NCBI GenBank assembly: GCA_024693775.1 | Contig: JAILKL010000038.1 | Span: 1-49,546, forward strand | Direction of reading: 5' to 3' | Length of the DNA: 49,546 bases | Origin: Pseudobutyrivibrio sp. | GTDB lineage: Bacteria > Bacillota > Clostridia > Lachnospirales > Lachnospiraceae | Shown: piece after piece, positions 26,389 through 34,484 of the stretch | Position numbering within the stretch: the first letter of the stretch is position 1 | Layout: every line of letters begins with the position of its first letter | Translations under genes and position numbers: made by a program | Notes under the pieces: model-generated | What the model was told of the DNA's origin: nothing | The model's database searches: none | What the model saw: only the letters and a program-made list of their open reading frames with translations

Positions 26389-27093
26389 TTATAATGTGTT
26401 ATCCTCATAGATCTGATAATCTAAATTATCTAAATCATACTGAAAATCATCATATAAATCGTATGGATCCTCAAACTCTTCCTCATAGAAATCGTCATAA
26501 AGATCATCGAAGCTACTTTCATCAGCCATAATTAAAGCAGCCCACATAACAATACAAAGTACAATTGAAACAATTGAAGTAATGACACCAGCCAAGGCCA
26601 TTCCCTTCTTTCCAAATTCCTTGTATTTTGCTAAATAAATAGCACCTGTAATAATACCTGCAATAGCAGTAAGGATATTGAAGCAAGAGCAGCAAAGTAC
26701 AATTGAAACAATACCAAGTACAAGTGAAGCAATAGCTAAACCTGAACCATCATTCTGAGGATATCCGTACTGTGGCTGACCATACTGTGGCTGGCCATAC
26801 TGAGGTCCACCATACTGTGGTCCTGTGTACTGAGGTCCTCCGTACTGCTGATACTGCTGATACTGTTGCTGCTGTTGATAACCATATTGCGCATTGTTGT
26901 ACTGCTGCTGGTTATTATATTGCTGCTGATAACCATACTGAGCATTATTATACTGGCCATTTGTCTGCTGGCCATTTGTCTGCTGAGCATTTGTCTGCTG
27001 AGCATTACCGTAGAAATCCTGTCCCTGATTTTGCTGCTGGGCATTATCAGTTACATTATCATTCTGCTCATTTTCATAATTTTGATTGTCCAT
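26389..27093 (-). CDS. DUF4190-type membrane protein with a Q/N/Y-rich prion-like N-terminus
   Basis: A 234-residue protein. Residues 1-115 are low complexity, rich in Gln, Asn, Tyr and Gly, with repeats such as QQTNG, YNNAQYGYQQ and PQYGQ. A DUF4190-like core follows, with two long hydrophobic segments (LAIASLVLGIVSIVLCCSC, then GMALAGVITSIVSIVLCIV), and an acidic tail rich in Asp, Glu and Tyr. The function is unknown. The repeats at DNA level (about 26765-27010) suggest length instability. GGAG precedes the ATG and a TTGTAA/TATCAT promoter is upstream. Repeat copy A follows the stop codon. Confidence 0.75.
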   Translation of the reverse strand: MDNQNYENEQNDNVTDNAQQQNQGQDFYGNAQQTNAQQTNGQQTNGQYNNAQYGYQQQYNNQQQYNNAQYGYQQQQQYQQYQQYGGPQYTGPQYGGPQYGQPQYGQPQYGYPQNDGSGLAIASLVLGIVSIVLCCSCFNILTAIAGIITGAIYLAKYKEFGKKGMALAGVITSIVSIVLCIVMWAALIMADESSFDDLYDDFYEEEFEDPYDLYDDFQYDLDNLDYQIYEDNTL

Positions 27094-27138
27094 ATTTTCT
27101 CCTTCTTATGTAAATATAAAATTCACCTAATCTTAATA

Positions 27139-27167
27139 ATGATACCCTTTTATAGGCTTTTTTACAA
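27139..27167 (-). promoter_or_regulatory. Candidate promoter of the DUF4190 gene
   Basis: On the minus strand, TTGTAA (27167-27162) and TATCAT (27144-27139) have a 17-nt spacer, about 45 nt before the start codon. Confidence 0.55.
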
Positions 27168-27207
27168 TAAATAAATCTCCCCTTTTTAAAGAATTGACGC
27201 CCCTAGC

Positions 27208-27237
27208 AAAAAAGCCAACTGGTGGTACCAGTTGGCT
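27208..27237 (-). terminator. Terminator of the crotonase gene
   Basis: Perfect stem AGCCAACTGGT/ACCAGTTGGCT with a 3-nt loop, followed by TTTTTTG on the minus strand. It lies 26 nt past the stop codon. Confidence 0.9.
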
Positions 27238-27263
27238 CTTGGAATTCTTTATTTATGTAAGAA

Positions 27264-28067
27264 TTAGAAGTCTGTGAGGTTTGCAGCACGTCTCTCAAGG
27301 AATGCGCCCATACCCTCTGCCTTGTCGTGAGTAGAGCATGTGATTCCGAAGAGGTTTGCTTCCATCTCTACTGCGTTCTTGATATCCATGTCATAGCCGT
27401 TGTTGATAGCAGCCTTTGCGATAGATACAGCATAGCTTCCCTTAGAAGCAATCTTCTTTGCCATAGCCTTTGCTGTGTCCATAAGCTCCTCGCATGGTAC
27501 AACCTTGTTTACAAGGCCGATTCTGTATGCTTCGTTAGCATCGATAGAATCACATGTGAAGATAAGCTCCTTTGCACGTCCCATACCTACAAGACGAGCA
27601 AGTCTCTGTGTACCGCCGAAGCCTGGGATAATACCAAGGCCACACTCTGGCTGACCAAATGTAGCGTTCTCTGAAGCGATGCGGATATCACATGCCATAG
27701 AGATCTCGCAACCACCACCAAGTGCGAATCCGTTAACTGCACAGATAGTAACCTGTCTCATGTTCATAAGCTTGAAGAAAGGAACTGATGCTCTCATACC
27801 AAAAGCACGTGCCTCTGCAGCTGTAAAGTTAACCATTTCTGAAATATCAGCACCAGCAACGAATGACTTGAATGCGTTGTCCTTCTTGTCTGGACCGCCT
27901 GTAAGGATAAGAACCTTTACATCATCTCTTGCCTCGATTTCTGTTAAAACAACGTTTAACTCATCAAGAGTCTCGCTGTTAAGTGCGTTAAGTGCTGCTG
28001 GACGAGAAATTGTAAGAACTGCAATCTCATCTGCAACTTCAAGCTTTAAATTGTTGAATTCGCTCAT
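27264..28067 (-). CDS. Enoyl-CoA hydratase / crotonase (3-hydroxybutyryl-CoA dehydratase-like)
   Basis: A 267-residue crotonase-fold enzyme of normal length. The first oxyanion loop is FVAGADISEM and the second is NGFALGGGCEI. The two catalytic glutamates of hydratases, Glu121 and Glu141, are present at the expected 20-residue spacing. It reversibly hydrates crotonyl-CoA, a step of butyrate formation. In relatives the gene is usually clustered with thl, hbd, bcd and etf. Here it stands alone with its own consensus promoter and terminator. A Rex-like sequence overlaps the -35 box. AGGAGG lies 7 nt before the ATG. Confidence 0.9.
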   Translation of the reverse strand: MSEFNNLKLEVADEIAVLTISRPAALNALNSETLDELNVVLTEIEARDDVKVLILTGGPDKKDNAFKSFVAGADISEMVNFTAAEARAFGMRASVPFFKLMNMRQVTICAVNGFALGGGCEISMACDIRIASENATFGQPECGLGIIPGFGGTQRLARLVGMGRAKELIFTCDSIDANEAYRIGLVNKVVPCEELMDTAKAMAKKIASKGSYAVSIAKAAINNGYDMDIKNAVEMEANLFGITCSTHDKAEGMGAFLERRAANLTDF

Positions 28068-28117
28068 AATAATCCTCCTAATATAGGGTCGTCCCCAATT
28101 CTTTTATTATGAGTCCT

Positions 28118-28146
28118 AATATAGCTCATTGTTAAAGTTTTGTCAA
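28118..28146 (-). promoter_or_regulatory. Sigma-A promoter of the crotonase gene, with a Rex-like site
   Basis: On the minus strand, TTGACA (28146-28141) and TATATT (28123-28118) have a 17-nt spacer. Positions 28129-28146 read TTGTTAAAGTTTTGTCAA, a partial match to the clostridial Rex consensus TTGTTAA-N4-TTAACAA (left arm perfect, right arm 5 of 7). Promoter call firm; Rex site tentative. Confidence 0.7.
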
Positions 28147-28160
28147 TCCTATTTAAGGCA

Positions 28161-30728
28161 TTACATTTTTTTATTTTCTTTCATCTCACGCTTGTGGTTG
28201 TACATGGCTGTATCCGCTCTTTCAAATACTTCTGAGACATAGTGATCATCCTCATATACTGCTGCACCCACAGCTATTGTTACCTTGTCACTCTTACTGT
28301 TTTTTATATTAATTTTATTGATTTCCTCTATATGTAAATCCAAGGAAGTATAGTCTGAATCCTGCGCAATTATAGCAAATTCATCGCCGCCAATTCGATA
28401 AACTGGACTGTGAGCAAAAACATTACATATTATCTTGCAGCCTTCTTTTATGTACTCATCTCCGGCATTATGTCCCTTCTCATCATTTATCTGCTTTAAG
28501 TCATTTAGGTCACATACAACTACTGCAAATTTCAGATTTTTGCTATCCTTTATTCTCCTGTTAAGCAAGTCTTCTATATCGCCATAGGCTCTCTTATTTT
28601 TGACGCCTGTCAGCTGATCCTGTCTTGCCTCATCCTCCACAGCCGATAGGGTTTCCTCAAATTCACGTTCACGATTGACCTGGTTATCAATATTTAACAC
28701 CCCTACAATAAGCTTTTTCTGAGACTCCTCCTCAACAATTGTAGCCCTCATGCTGACATAAATTGGCTTATCTTTTATTTTAAGCCTATATCTTATAGCA
28801 AAAAGTCCCTTCTTTTCTATTTCACCTAATATTTTTTCTTTTGTAAAATTAATAAGGAACCAATTTAAATCTTCTTTTACTATTACATTTTTAATATCTT
28901 TTACTGCCTGATTAAAAAAATCATTGCCATCCTTTGTTATGTCCAGCTTGTCATATTCTTTGGTAGATGAAAAGCAGCTATATTTTTCGCTTTCTAAATC
29001 CACCGAGTATACACAAACAAAATCACCTGTCAAAGACATAATACGCGTGTACATACGCTTTTCCTCTTTGACTCCTTCTAGAAACTCGTGCTGCTTTACC
29101 TGATCATCTACATTTACAATTCCTATTATTATAAAATTGCCATCTCCACGTACCTTTACAGCCTTTAAATTTACATACCTAGGCTCTCCATCTATGATTC
29201 GTCTGTAGTCTATTACATAAACTCCATTTTTCTTTACGGCATCCTCGATTTTATTCTTTGTTAAATCTCTACGAACCCTATCTAAATCCTCTTCATATAT
29301 ATCATTAAAATATTTAGATACAGCCTTTTTAAAGAAATCATCACCTCGAAGGCCTTCCGATACATTTTGATTATCAGGGTCTGGTTTGTACTCCACATAT
29401 TCCCCTGTATCCATATTTACATAAAATAAATTGATATAATCCTCTGACAATACACGGGCAATATAATTGTATGTAAGGCTGTCTAACATAGTAGACTTTT
29501 CAGACACAGATATAATCACTATTGCCACTGCTGAAAGATTTTTTACTGGATTTACTGCGATTCTCTGCAATAAGATATGCACAGTTCTACCATCAATTAA
29601 TCTGTCATCAATAAGTGTTCTTTTGCCATCCTCTCCGCATTTACGAATTAGATTCATAGTGTAGTTTCCCACTGTATTAGTGGTATCTTTAAAATCATAG
29701 ACCGAATCCATGTTTTCCACCACAAAGTTCTGGTTCATAAATTCCTTAAAAGATTTATTACCACGAATAATTCTGATGGTATCACCGTCAGACTCCACAA
29801 TGGCACATGGCAAGGTATCAAAATAGCTTTCTACCTCTCCGCTAGCGGGTCTAGTGAATGCCAAATCATACAGATTAATCTTGCCAATGGCAGAATAATA
29901 TTCAGTTTCTCTAGGGTCCTCAGCCCCTATGCCTTTTCCTTTGGAATATCTATCAAAAATAGCTGGAATTGGGAGTGGTTTGCGGAAATAGAATCCCTGC
30001 GCTTTTGTACAACCAATCTCCTTAAGAAATTCAATCTGCTCTTCGCATTCTACACCCTCGGCAACTGTTTCCATTCCTAGGGCCATAGCCATTCTAACAA
30101 GCTCTGTTAGAATAATGCGCGCACTTTTACTATATAGAATTTGACTAACATAGAATCTGTTAATCTTTAAAATATCAAAACGAAGGCGCTGCAATAATGC
30201 AGGCGCAGAATCGCCATTGCCATAATCATCCATCCAAATCTGAAATCCAAGCTCTTGGAATTGTCGGATTTGCTCTACTACAAAATCATCAGCATAATTT
30301 ATGGCGCCTTCTGTTATAGCTATTGCTATCATGCGATGGGGAACACCTGCTGCATCAACACGTTTCAGGACCTCATCCACAAGATCACAAGAATAAAAAT
30401 CTGATTTTGAAAAATTAATAGAATTTGGCACCACATAAAAGCCTCTGCGACGCTGCTCCTTGATTTTATCCAAGGTCTTTTCCAAAACGAAAAGATCTAG
30501 CTTATGAATCAAATCCACAGCCTCTAGAGTAGGCACAAATTCCATAGGATTAAGAAGACCCAATTGAGGGTCCTCCCACCTAACTAGCGATTCATCACCG
30601 CATACTTTGCCATTTGAGGTTCTGATAATAGGCTGACAATAAACCTCTATCCATTCTTCCTTTATAGCCTTATCAAAATTATCAATCAGATATTTATTTT
30701 TGTTGAATGATCCGTCTCTGATATCCAT
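28161..30728 (-). CDS. EAL - PAS-like - GGDEF cyclic-di-GMP signalling protein
   Basis: An 855-residue cytoplasmic protein without membrane segments. The N-terminal EAL domain (about 20-265) keeps the main phosphodiesterase residues: E46 in ESLVRW, the Asn in NSINFS, the Glu in AITEGAI, DDYGNG, the Lys in DILKIN, and EGVE...QGF. The middle holds three related PAS-like segments (about 290-690; repeated blocks such as YSVDLESEKYSCF). The C-terminal GGDEF domain has intact GGDEF at 780-784. EAL before GGDEF is the less common order. It may make and degrade c-di-GMP. Its start overlaps the upstream DUF6320 stop by one nucleotide, so it is coupled to the acyltransferase operon. Confidence 0.9.
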   Translation of the reverse strand: MDIRDGSFNKNKYLIDNFDKAIKEEWIEVYCQPIIRTSNGKVCGDESLVRWEDPQLGLLNPMEFVPTLEAVDLIHKLDLFVLEKTLDKIKEQRRRGFYVVPNSINFSKSDFYSCDLVDEVLKRVDAAGVPHRMIAIAITEGAINYADDFVVEQIRQFQELGFQIWMDDYGNGDSAPALLQRLRFDILKINRFYVSQILYSKSARIILTELVRMAMALGMETVAEGVECEEQIEFLKEIGCTKAQGFYFRKPLPIPAIFDRYSKGKGIGAEDPRETEYYSAIGKINLYDLAFTRPASGEVESYFDTLPCAIVESDGDTIRIIRGNKSFKEFMNQNFVVENMDSVYDFKDTTNTVGNYTMNLIRKCGEDGKRTLIDDRLIDGRTVHILLQRIAVNPVKNLSAVAIVIISVSEKSTMLDSLTYNYIARVLSEDYINLFYVNMDTGEYVEYKPDPDNQNVSEGLRGDDFFKKAVSKYFNDIYEEDLDRVRRDLTKNKIEDAVKKNGVYVIDYRRIIDGEPRYVNLKAVKVRGDGNFIIIGIVNVDDQVKQHEFLEGVKEEKRMYTRIMSLTGDFVCVYSVDLESEKYSCFSSTKEYDKLDITKDGNDFFNQAVKDIKNVIVKEDLNWFLINFTKEKILGEIEKKGLFAIRYRLKIKDKPIYVSMRATIVEEESQKKLIVGVLNIDNQVNREREFEETLSAVEDEARQDQLTGVKNKRAYGDIEDLLNRRIKDSKNLKFAVVVCDLNDLKQINDEKGHNAGDEYIKEGCKIICNVFAHSPVYRIGGDEFAIIAQDSDYTSLDLHIEEINKINIKNSKSDKVTIAVGAAVYEDDHYVSEVFERADTAMYNHKREMKENKKM

Positions 30729-31396
30729 TAAACACTTAATCTCCTCTGGATTTCGTTTACAACTTCACGTCCCTTAAAGATAATTGCTCCAACAAATAAA
30801 ATAACACTAACTAACAAACATATAATCCAAGCGATTGGACACTCTTTTTGCATGAAATAGAAAACTACATATGGCACAACGCCCACAATTAAATTGGTCA
30901 ATAGATAAACCATTGAGTTGCCGCTTTTATCTATCATAGCCATAACGTAATTTGCTATCAGTGTGCCTATTACCACAAATGGTGTAATCCAATCCGTGAC
31001 AAATGCTAAGCGCTCAAAATAATAAGAGGTAACCATGAGCAGTATCAAAATAATAAATACAAATAGGGTCATGGTTCTGGCTGAGCCCATTCCCTTTTTG
31101 AAAAGTCTCATTATTCCAAACTCAAATACCATCAGCCACATTGCCACCAAAATACTCCAGTGGAAGTTTAATGTTGGCCATAGCTTTAAATGAAAAAGAT
31201 AATCCAGACCAACGCTGGTGATAACTACAGCCCATACTATAAATAGCTGAATTTTATAAAACAAAGACTGAATTTTTAAGGTGAGCTGCTGAGGGAAATA
31301 TTCTCTCTCCCCCTCACCCACTAATTTACTTTGACATAGTGGACACTTTTTTAAATTTCCGCCCACTTCTATTTCACAATAAGGACAGTGCTTCAT
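30728..31396 (-). CDS. DUF6320-type zinc-ribbon membrane protein
   Basis: A 222-residue protein. It starts with a zinc ribbon (Cys4, Cys7, Cys18, Cys21: HCPYC and KCPLC), then has about six membrane helices from residue 45 onward. I recognise it as the DUF6320 type, often found beside alcohol-acetyltransferase-like genes in Lachnospiraceae. The function is unknown; a membrane partner of the acyltransferase is plausible. It overlaps both neighbours by one nucleotide, which means tight translational coupling. Confidence 0.8.
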   Translation of the reverse strand: MKHCPYCEIEVGGNLKKCPLCQSKLVGEGEREYFPQQLTLKIQSLFYKIQLFIVWAVVITSVGLDYLFHLKLWPTLNFHWSILVAMWLMVFEFGIMRLFKKGMGSARTMTLFVFIILILLMVTSYYFERLAFVTDWITPFVVIGTLIANYVMAMIDKSGNSMVYLLTNLIVGVVPYVVFYFMQKECPIAWIICLLVSVILFVGAIIFKGREVVNEIQRRLSV

Positions 31397-32643
31397 TATC
31401 GAATTACCTCCGTTGCATATAACTTGATTTTGATGTCATCACCACTTAAATCTCTCACTAGTTTTTTCACCACTCTAGTGTTGGAGTATGGAGATGCTAT
31501 TCCTAGTGTGAGCACTCCATTGTAGCTAGACATTGTTGAGAATAGGTTTGATGAGCTACAGAATGCACTATAGTTTTGAACCTTATCTGCCATTTCCTTT
31601 GGTGGCTTTTGCACACCTAGGTTTGATAAAACAACGGAAACCTTTTTATCTGTCACCTTTGAGCCATAGCGAACTACCCATTGCTTTATAAATAGTGGAA
31701 CCGCTCTAACAGGCGCCACATATTCCATGGTCTCAAAGTTATCCATTTGCTTTTTAATATTTTCTTCTGTAAGATTTTCCTTCATCTTGGCATCGAATTC
31801 TTTTGCCAAATCCTCAAGAGAAATCTCCTCATCAAAAACATGATTTACATTTACATTGTTAAAGAAATTTCTTGATGTATATGATGGATAATAGTTTCTC
31901 AAATTAACTGGAAGAGAAACATTTACAGGAATACCTTTCTTTCTAGGTGGCATATCTGAGTGGATAGCCAGCATAAATCTGGCACCTATGTAGCTGGTCA
32001 AAGACACGCCCAGCTCCTTTGCCTTTGGCAAAATCTGATCAACTGGCATCTGTACCTCGAAAAACTGTAGCTGATCGTATGGAAGCTTTAATCCACTAGG
32101 ATGGTATGCCTTCTTTAATGAAGACGCCTTTAATCCCATGCTGCCGAAAAACTGCTTATAACTATCCTGATTTAAATCATCCTCTGATGCGCCTGAATGG
32201 ATTACAACATCATCAAATTTGTCAGGATATTTTAGCTTCAAATAATCTGAAACAATAATATTTAAAAACTCTAGCGCTCCAGTACCATCAGAAATGGCAT
32301 GGAACAAATCCAGATTAATTCTATTGTGATAATAGGTGACCTTGTAATGGAGCATAGCCCTGCCAGGCTGATAAAGAATTGGACAAACTCTTCCGTGCTC
32401 CTCTGTAACTACTGGCTGTAAATCTGTGTCCTCCATGTAATGCCAGAAAACACCTCGACGAATTCTAACCTGAAACTGAGGTCTAATTTGAATTGCTGAC
32501 AATACTGCTTCCTGCAATAATTCTGGGTCGACCTCTTCCCACAATGTGCAGCTTACCCTCAGAGTTCTGGTATCTCTCTTAGCTGCCGTTGCTAAAAATA
32601 CCTTTGCAACATTGTCTACCTTATACCAATTATCTCGACTCAT
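31396..32643 (-). CDS. Condensation-domain / alcohol acetyltransferase-like acyltransferase
   Basis: A 415-residue protein with the HxxxDG catalytic motif of the WES/condensation/AATase superfamily at H115-AISDG120. The family's late structural block PVNVSLPVNLRNYYPS...RNFFNN is also visible. It probably transfers an acyl group to an alcohol or amine acceptor; substrates are unknown. It sits between an alpha/beta hydrolase gene (34-nt gap) and the DUF6320 gene (1-nt overlap), giving an ester-making and ester-cleaving gene pair in one operon with a c-di-GMP protein. Confidence 0.82.
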   Translation of the reverse strand: MSRDNWYKVDNVAKVFLATAAKRDTRTLRVSCTLWEEVDPELLQEAVLSAIQIRPQFQVRIRRGVFWHYMEDTDLQPVVTEEHGRVCPILYQPGRAMLHYKVTYYHNRINLDLFHAISDGTGALEFLNIIVSDYLKLKYPDKFDDVVIHSGASEDDLNQDSYKQFFGSMGLKASSLKKAYHPSGLKLPYDQLQFFEVQMPVDQILPKAKELGVSLTSYIGARFMLAIHSDMPPRKKGIPVNVSLPVNLRNYYPSYTSRNFFNNVNVNHVFDEEISLEDLAKEFDAKMKENLTEENIKKQMDNFETMEYVAPVRAVPLFIKQWVVRYGSKVTDKKVSVVLSNLGVQKPPKEMADKVQNYSAFCSSSNLFSTMSSYNGVLTLGIASPYSNTRVVKKLVRDLSGDDIKIKLYATEVIR

Positions 32644-32677
32644 TTCTTCTCCTGAATTTTATTGTAAATTAATTTTT

Positions 32678-33601
32678 TTAATAATTTGTGTATATTTCCT
32701 TGCTAACCTCATCGGCTACCATTTTCATAGCTCTGCCAGCCTGTGGTAATGGCATCTGCTGAAAAACATGCCATCCGTCCTTAAATACCTCTACCTTGGC
32801 ATGTCCACCCACCTTATTGATGGCTGCAGCCAATCCTGTGCTGTCATCCTGCAAAAGCTCAGTGCGTCCCACCTGAATATATGTAGGTGGAAAATTTTCA
32901 AAGCTTCCATATAAGGGACTATAGATAGAATCCTTAGGCTCCACCTCAGTACCTATAAACGCATCCCTAACAGACACAATATATTCCTTTGTAAGGACCG
33001 GGTCCTTTCCCATGTATACTTCATAAGAATTTGCAGTGGCTGTCATATCAGTCCATGGACTAAAAAGCACAAGCATTCGAGGCTTTTCTTTGCCTTCCTC
33101 CAATAGTCTTTGTGTGAGGCAAAGCACTAGATTTCCTCCTGCAGAGTCTCCTGCTAGCAAAATATGATCAGCCTCATAGCCCTGGCTCAGCAGATAATTC
33201 CAAACCAGCTCGGCGTCCTCCAGCGGAGCCGGATATTTATTTTCCGGAGCCAATCTATATTCAAATGATACCACAGAAAATCCTGTAGACACAGCCAACT
33301 TTGCAGCCAAAACTCTAGCATAGCCTAATCCACCGCAGGTGTAGCCGCCACCGTGAGCATATAAAATTACATATTGTGGATTATGTGCCAAATCTGGATG
33401 AACAAATTCACAAGGAACATTTCCTACCTGAAACTCCTCAACAGTAACACCACCTGTAGGCGCTGCCAGCTTTCCAGCCAACTCCATATTAGAGCGCTGC
33501 TTTTTTAAATCCTCCTCTGTGAGGGAATTGCCACCTATTGAATTTACGGCTTTGATAGCCTTCATCAATGGATCACTAAAATTTATATTTAATATGGCCA
33601 T
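32678..33601 (-). CDS. Alpha/beta hydrolase fold-3 esterase (HSL family)
   Basis: A 307-residue soluble esterase. The oxyanion motif HGGG is at 83-86, the nucleophile Ser153 is in GDSAGG, and the catalytic His is in the C-terminal DGWHVFQQM; the acid is probably the Asp/Glu cluster in TELLQDDS. It hydrolyses small acyl esters. It is the first gene of the operon, followed by the acyltransferase, DUF6320 and EAL-GGDEF genes. AAGGAG precedes the ATG. Confidence 0.9.
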   Translation of the reverse strand: MAILNINFSDPLMKAIKAVNSIGGNSLTEEDLKKQRSNMELAGKLAAPTGGVTVEEFQVGNVPCEFVHPDLAHNPQYVILYAHGGGYTCGGLGYARVLAAKLAVSTGFSVVSFEYRLAPENKYPAPLEDAELVWNYLLSQGYEADHILLAGDSAGGNLVLCLTQRLLEEGKEKPRMLVLFSPWTDMTATANSYEVYMGKDPVLTKEYIVSVRDAFIGTEVEPKDSIYSPLYGSFENFPPTYIQVGRTELLQDDSTGLAAAINKVGGHAKVEVFKDGWHVFQQMPLPQAGRAMKMVADEVSKEIYTNY

Positions 33602-33760
33602 ACTTCTCCTTTTGGCGCATGCCTATATCATAATCATTTCTCTTTCAAGTTTAATAAAACATACCTAGTTATTCAAGACGTACCACTACATCTTGCCAAA
33701 AAACTCGATTTTTTGCCAAATATGTACTTTTTCACAATTTGTTCACATTTTATTCACTAT

Positions 33761-33789
33761 TTGACACAACTTTTTGCCAATCCTTTGAT
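33761..33789 (+). promoter_or_regulatory. Candidate promoter of the yjfB-like gene
   Basis: TTGACA at 33761-33766, then TTTGAT (17-nt spacer) or TTGATA (18-nt spacer) ending at 33789/33790. Three TTGCCAA heptamers lie around it (33694, 33713, 33774) and could be regulator contacts. The -10 match is only fair. Confidence 0.4.
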
Positions 33790-33840
33790 ACCATATAGTG
33801 GAAGGCGAAAGGGACGTCTTTTTAGGGGAGGCGCATCGAT

Positions 33841-34041
33841 ATGGATATCGCTGAATTGTCTATGAGTTTAAACCAGAATCGGATAATGAGCGCAGTCGGT
33901 ACTGCGATGCTCGGTAAGACTTTGGACCTCGTAGAAGGACAGGCAGATATGATGACCGACACCATGGGAAGTATGAACACTCCTTCCCTCGAGAGTCTAG
34001 TTTATCCTACATCGGGTACCCAGATTGATATGCGCATTTGA
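33841..34041 (+). CDS. YjfB-like putative motility protein
   Basis: A 66-residue protein beginning MDIAELSMSLNQNRIMSAVG, which matches the YjfB family (short proteins, often in flagellated Firmicutes, of unknown exact role). An amphipathic helix continues through TAMLGKTLDLVEGQADMM. It is the only clear plus-strand gene in the window. GGGGAGG lies about 8 nt before the ATG and a strong terminator follows 28 nt after the stop, so it is a complete single-gene unit divergent from the esterase operon. Confidence 0.82.
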   Translation: MDIAELSMSLNQNRIMSAVGTAMLGKTLDLVEGQADMMTDTMGSMNTPSLESLVYPTSGTQIDMRI

Positions 34042-34068
34042 GTTATAGGGGTTTGGTTTTATAATTAT

Positions 34069-34098
34069 AAAGGTGAGGTACGGGGCCTCACCTTTTTT
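34069..34098 (+). terminator. Terminator of the yjfB-like gene
   Basis: Stem AAAGGTGAGG/CCTCACCTTT with a short loop, followed by a T run on the plus strand. Confidence 0.9.
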
Positions 34099-34170
34099 AT
34101 GTCCATTTTTATAATGAACTATAATCTATAAACTTCTCATACTTTTATGGAAAATATCTCTAGACAGTAA

Positions 34171-34195
34171 GAAAGACGCCGGCGGGGCGTCTTTC
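34171..34195. other. Perfect 10-bp hairpin without T tract
   Basis: GAAAGACGCC pairs with GGCGTCTTTC across a 5-nt loop. No T run follows on either strand, so it is not a standard terminator. It sits about 20 nt before the candidate 26-residue reading frame at 34216 and could be a leader structure. Confidence 0.45.
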
Positions 34196-34215
34196 TCAAA
34201 AGGGAGAATAATGTT

Positions 34216-34296
34216 ATGAAAAAAATGGTTCATCGCTTGTCTTGCGATGATTATATAATACAGAGTAATTCTGTAAAAATAATGGCTTTTATGTGA
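34216..34296 (+). CDS. Possible small protein, 26 residues
   Basis: A short frame encodes MKKMVHRLSCDDYIIQSNSV followed by KIMAFM. It is preceded by AAGGGAG about 10 nt upstream and by a 10-bp GC-rich hairpin. There is no recognisable domain and no clear promoter. The rest of the 34099-34440 interval shows no other gene. It is recorded because the ribosome-binding site is good; it may be chance. Confidence 0.25.
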   Translation: MKKMVHRLSCDDYIIQSNSVKIMAFM

Positions 34297-34442
34297 ATAG
34301 AGATTGCAAATTTTATGGAAAGATGTGAATTGCTAACCAGGCCGTCCACTTAATTATCAGCCTTAACTTTTAGCCGTTTTTTAGGCTTTAATCCATTATT
34401 TCCCATTATGCAATTTTAAAGGATTTATCATCATATTCTAAT

Positions 34443-34471
34443 ATAAAAACAGGGTAGCAAACGCTACCCTG
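34443..34471 (-). terminator. Terminator of the mecA-like gene
   Basis: Perfect stem CAGGGTAGC/GCTACCCTG with a 4-nt loop, then TTTTTATA on the minus strand. It begins 13 nt past the stop codon. Confidence 0.88.
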
Positions 34472-34484
34472 TATATTGTCTTTA

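Noticed and set aside
26736-27174. Several long frames overlapping the Q/N-rich gene in other frames and on the opposite strand
   Set aside because: They arise from the CAG/CAA-type repeats being open in several frames. Only the DUF4190 frame has a ribosome-binding site and a sensible domain.
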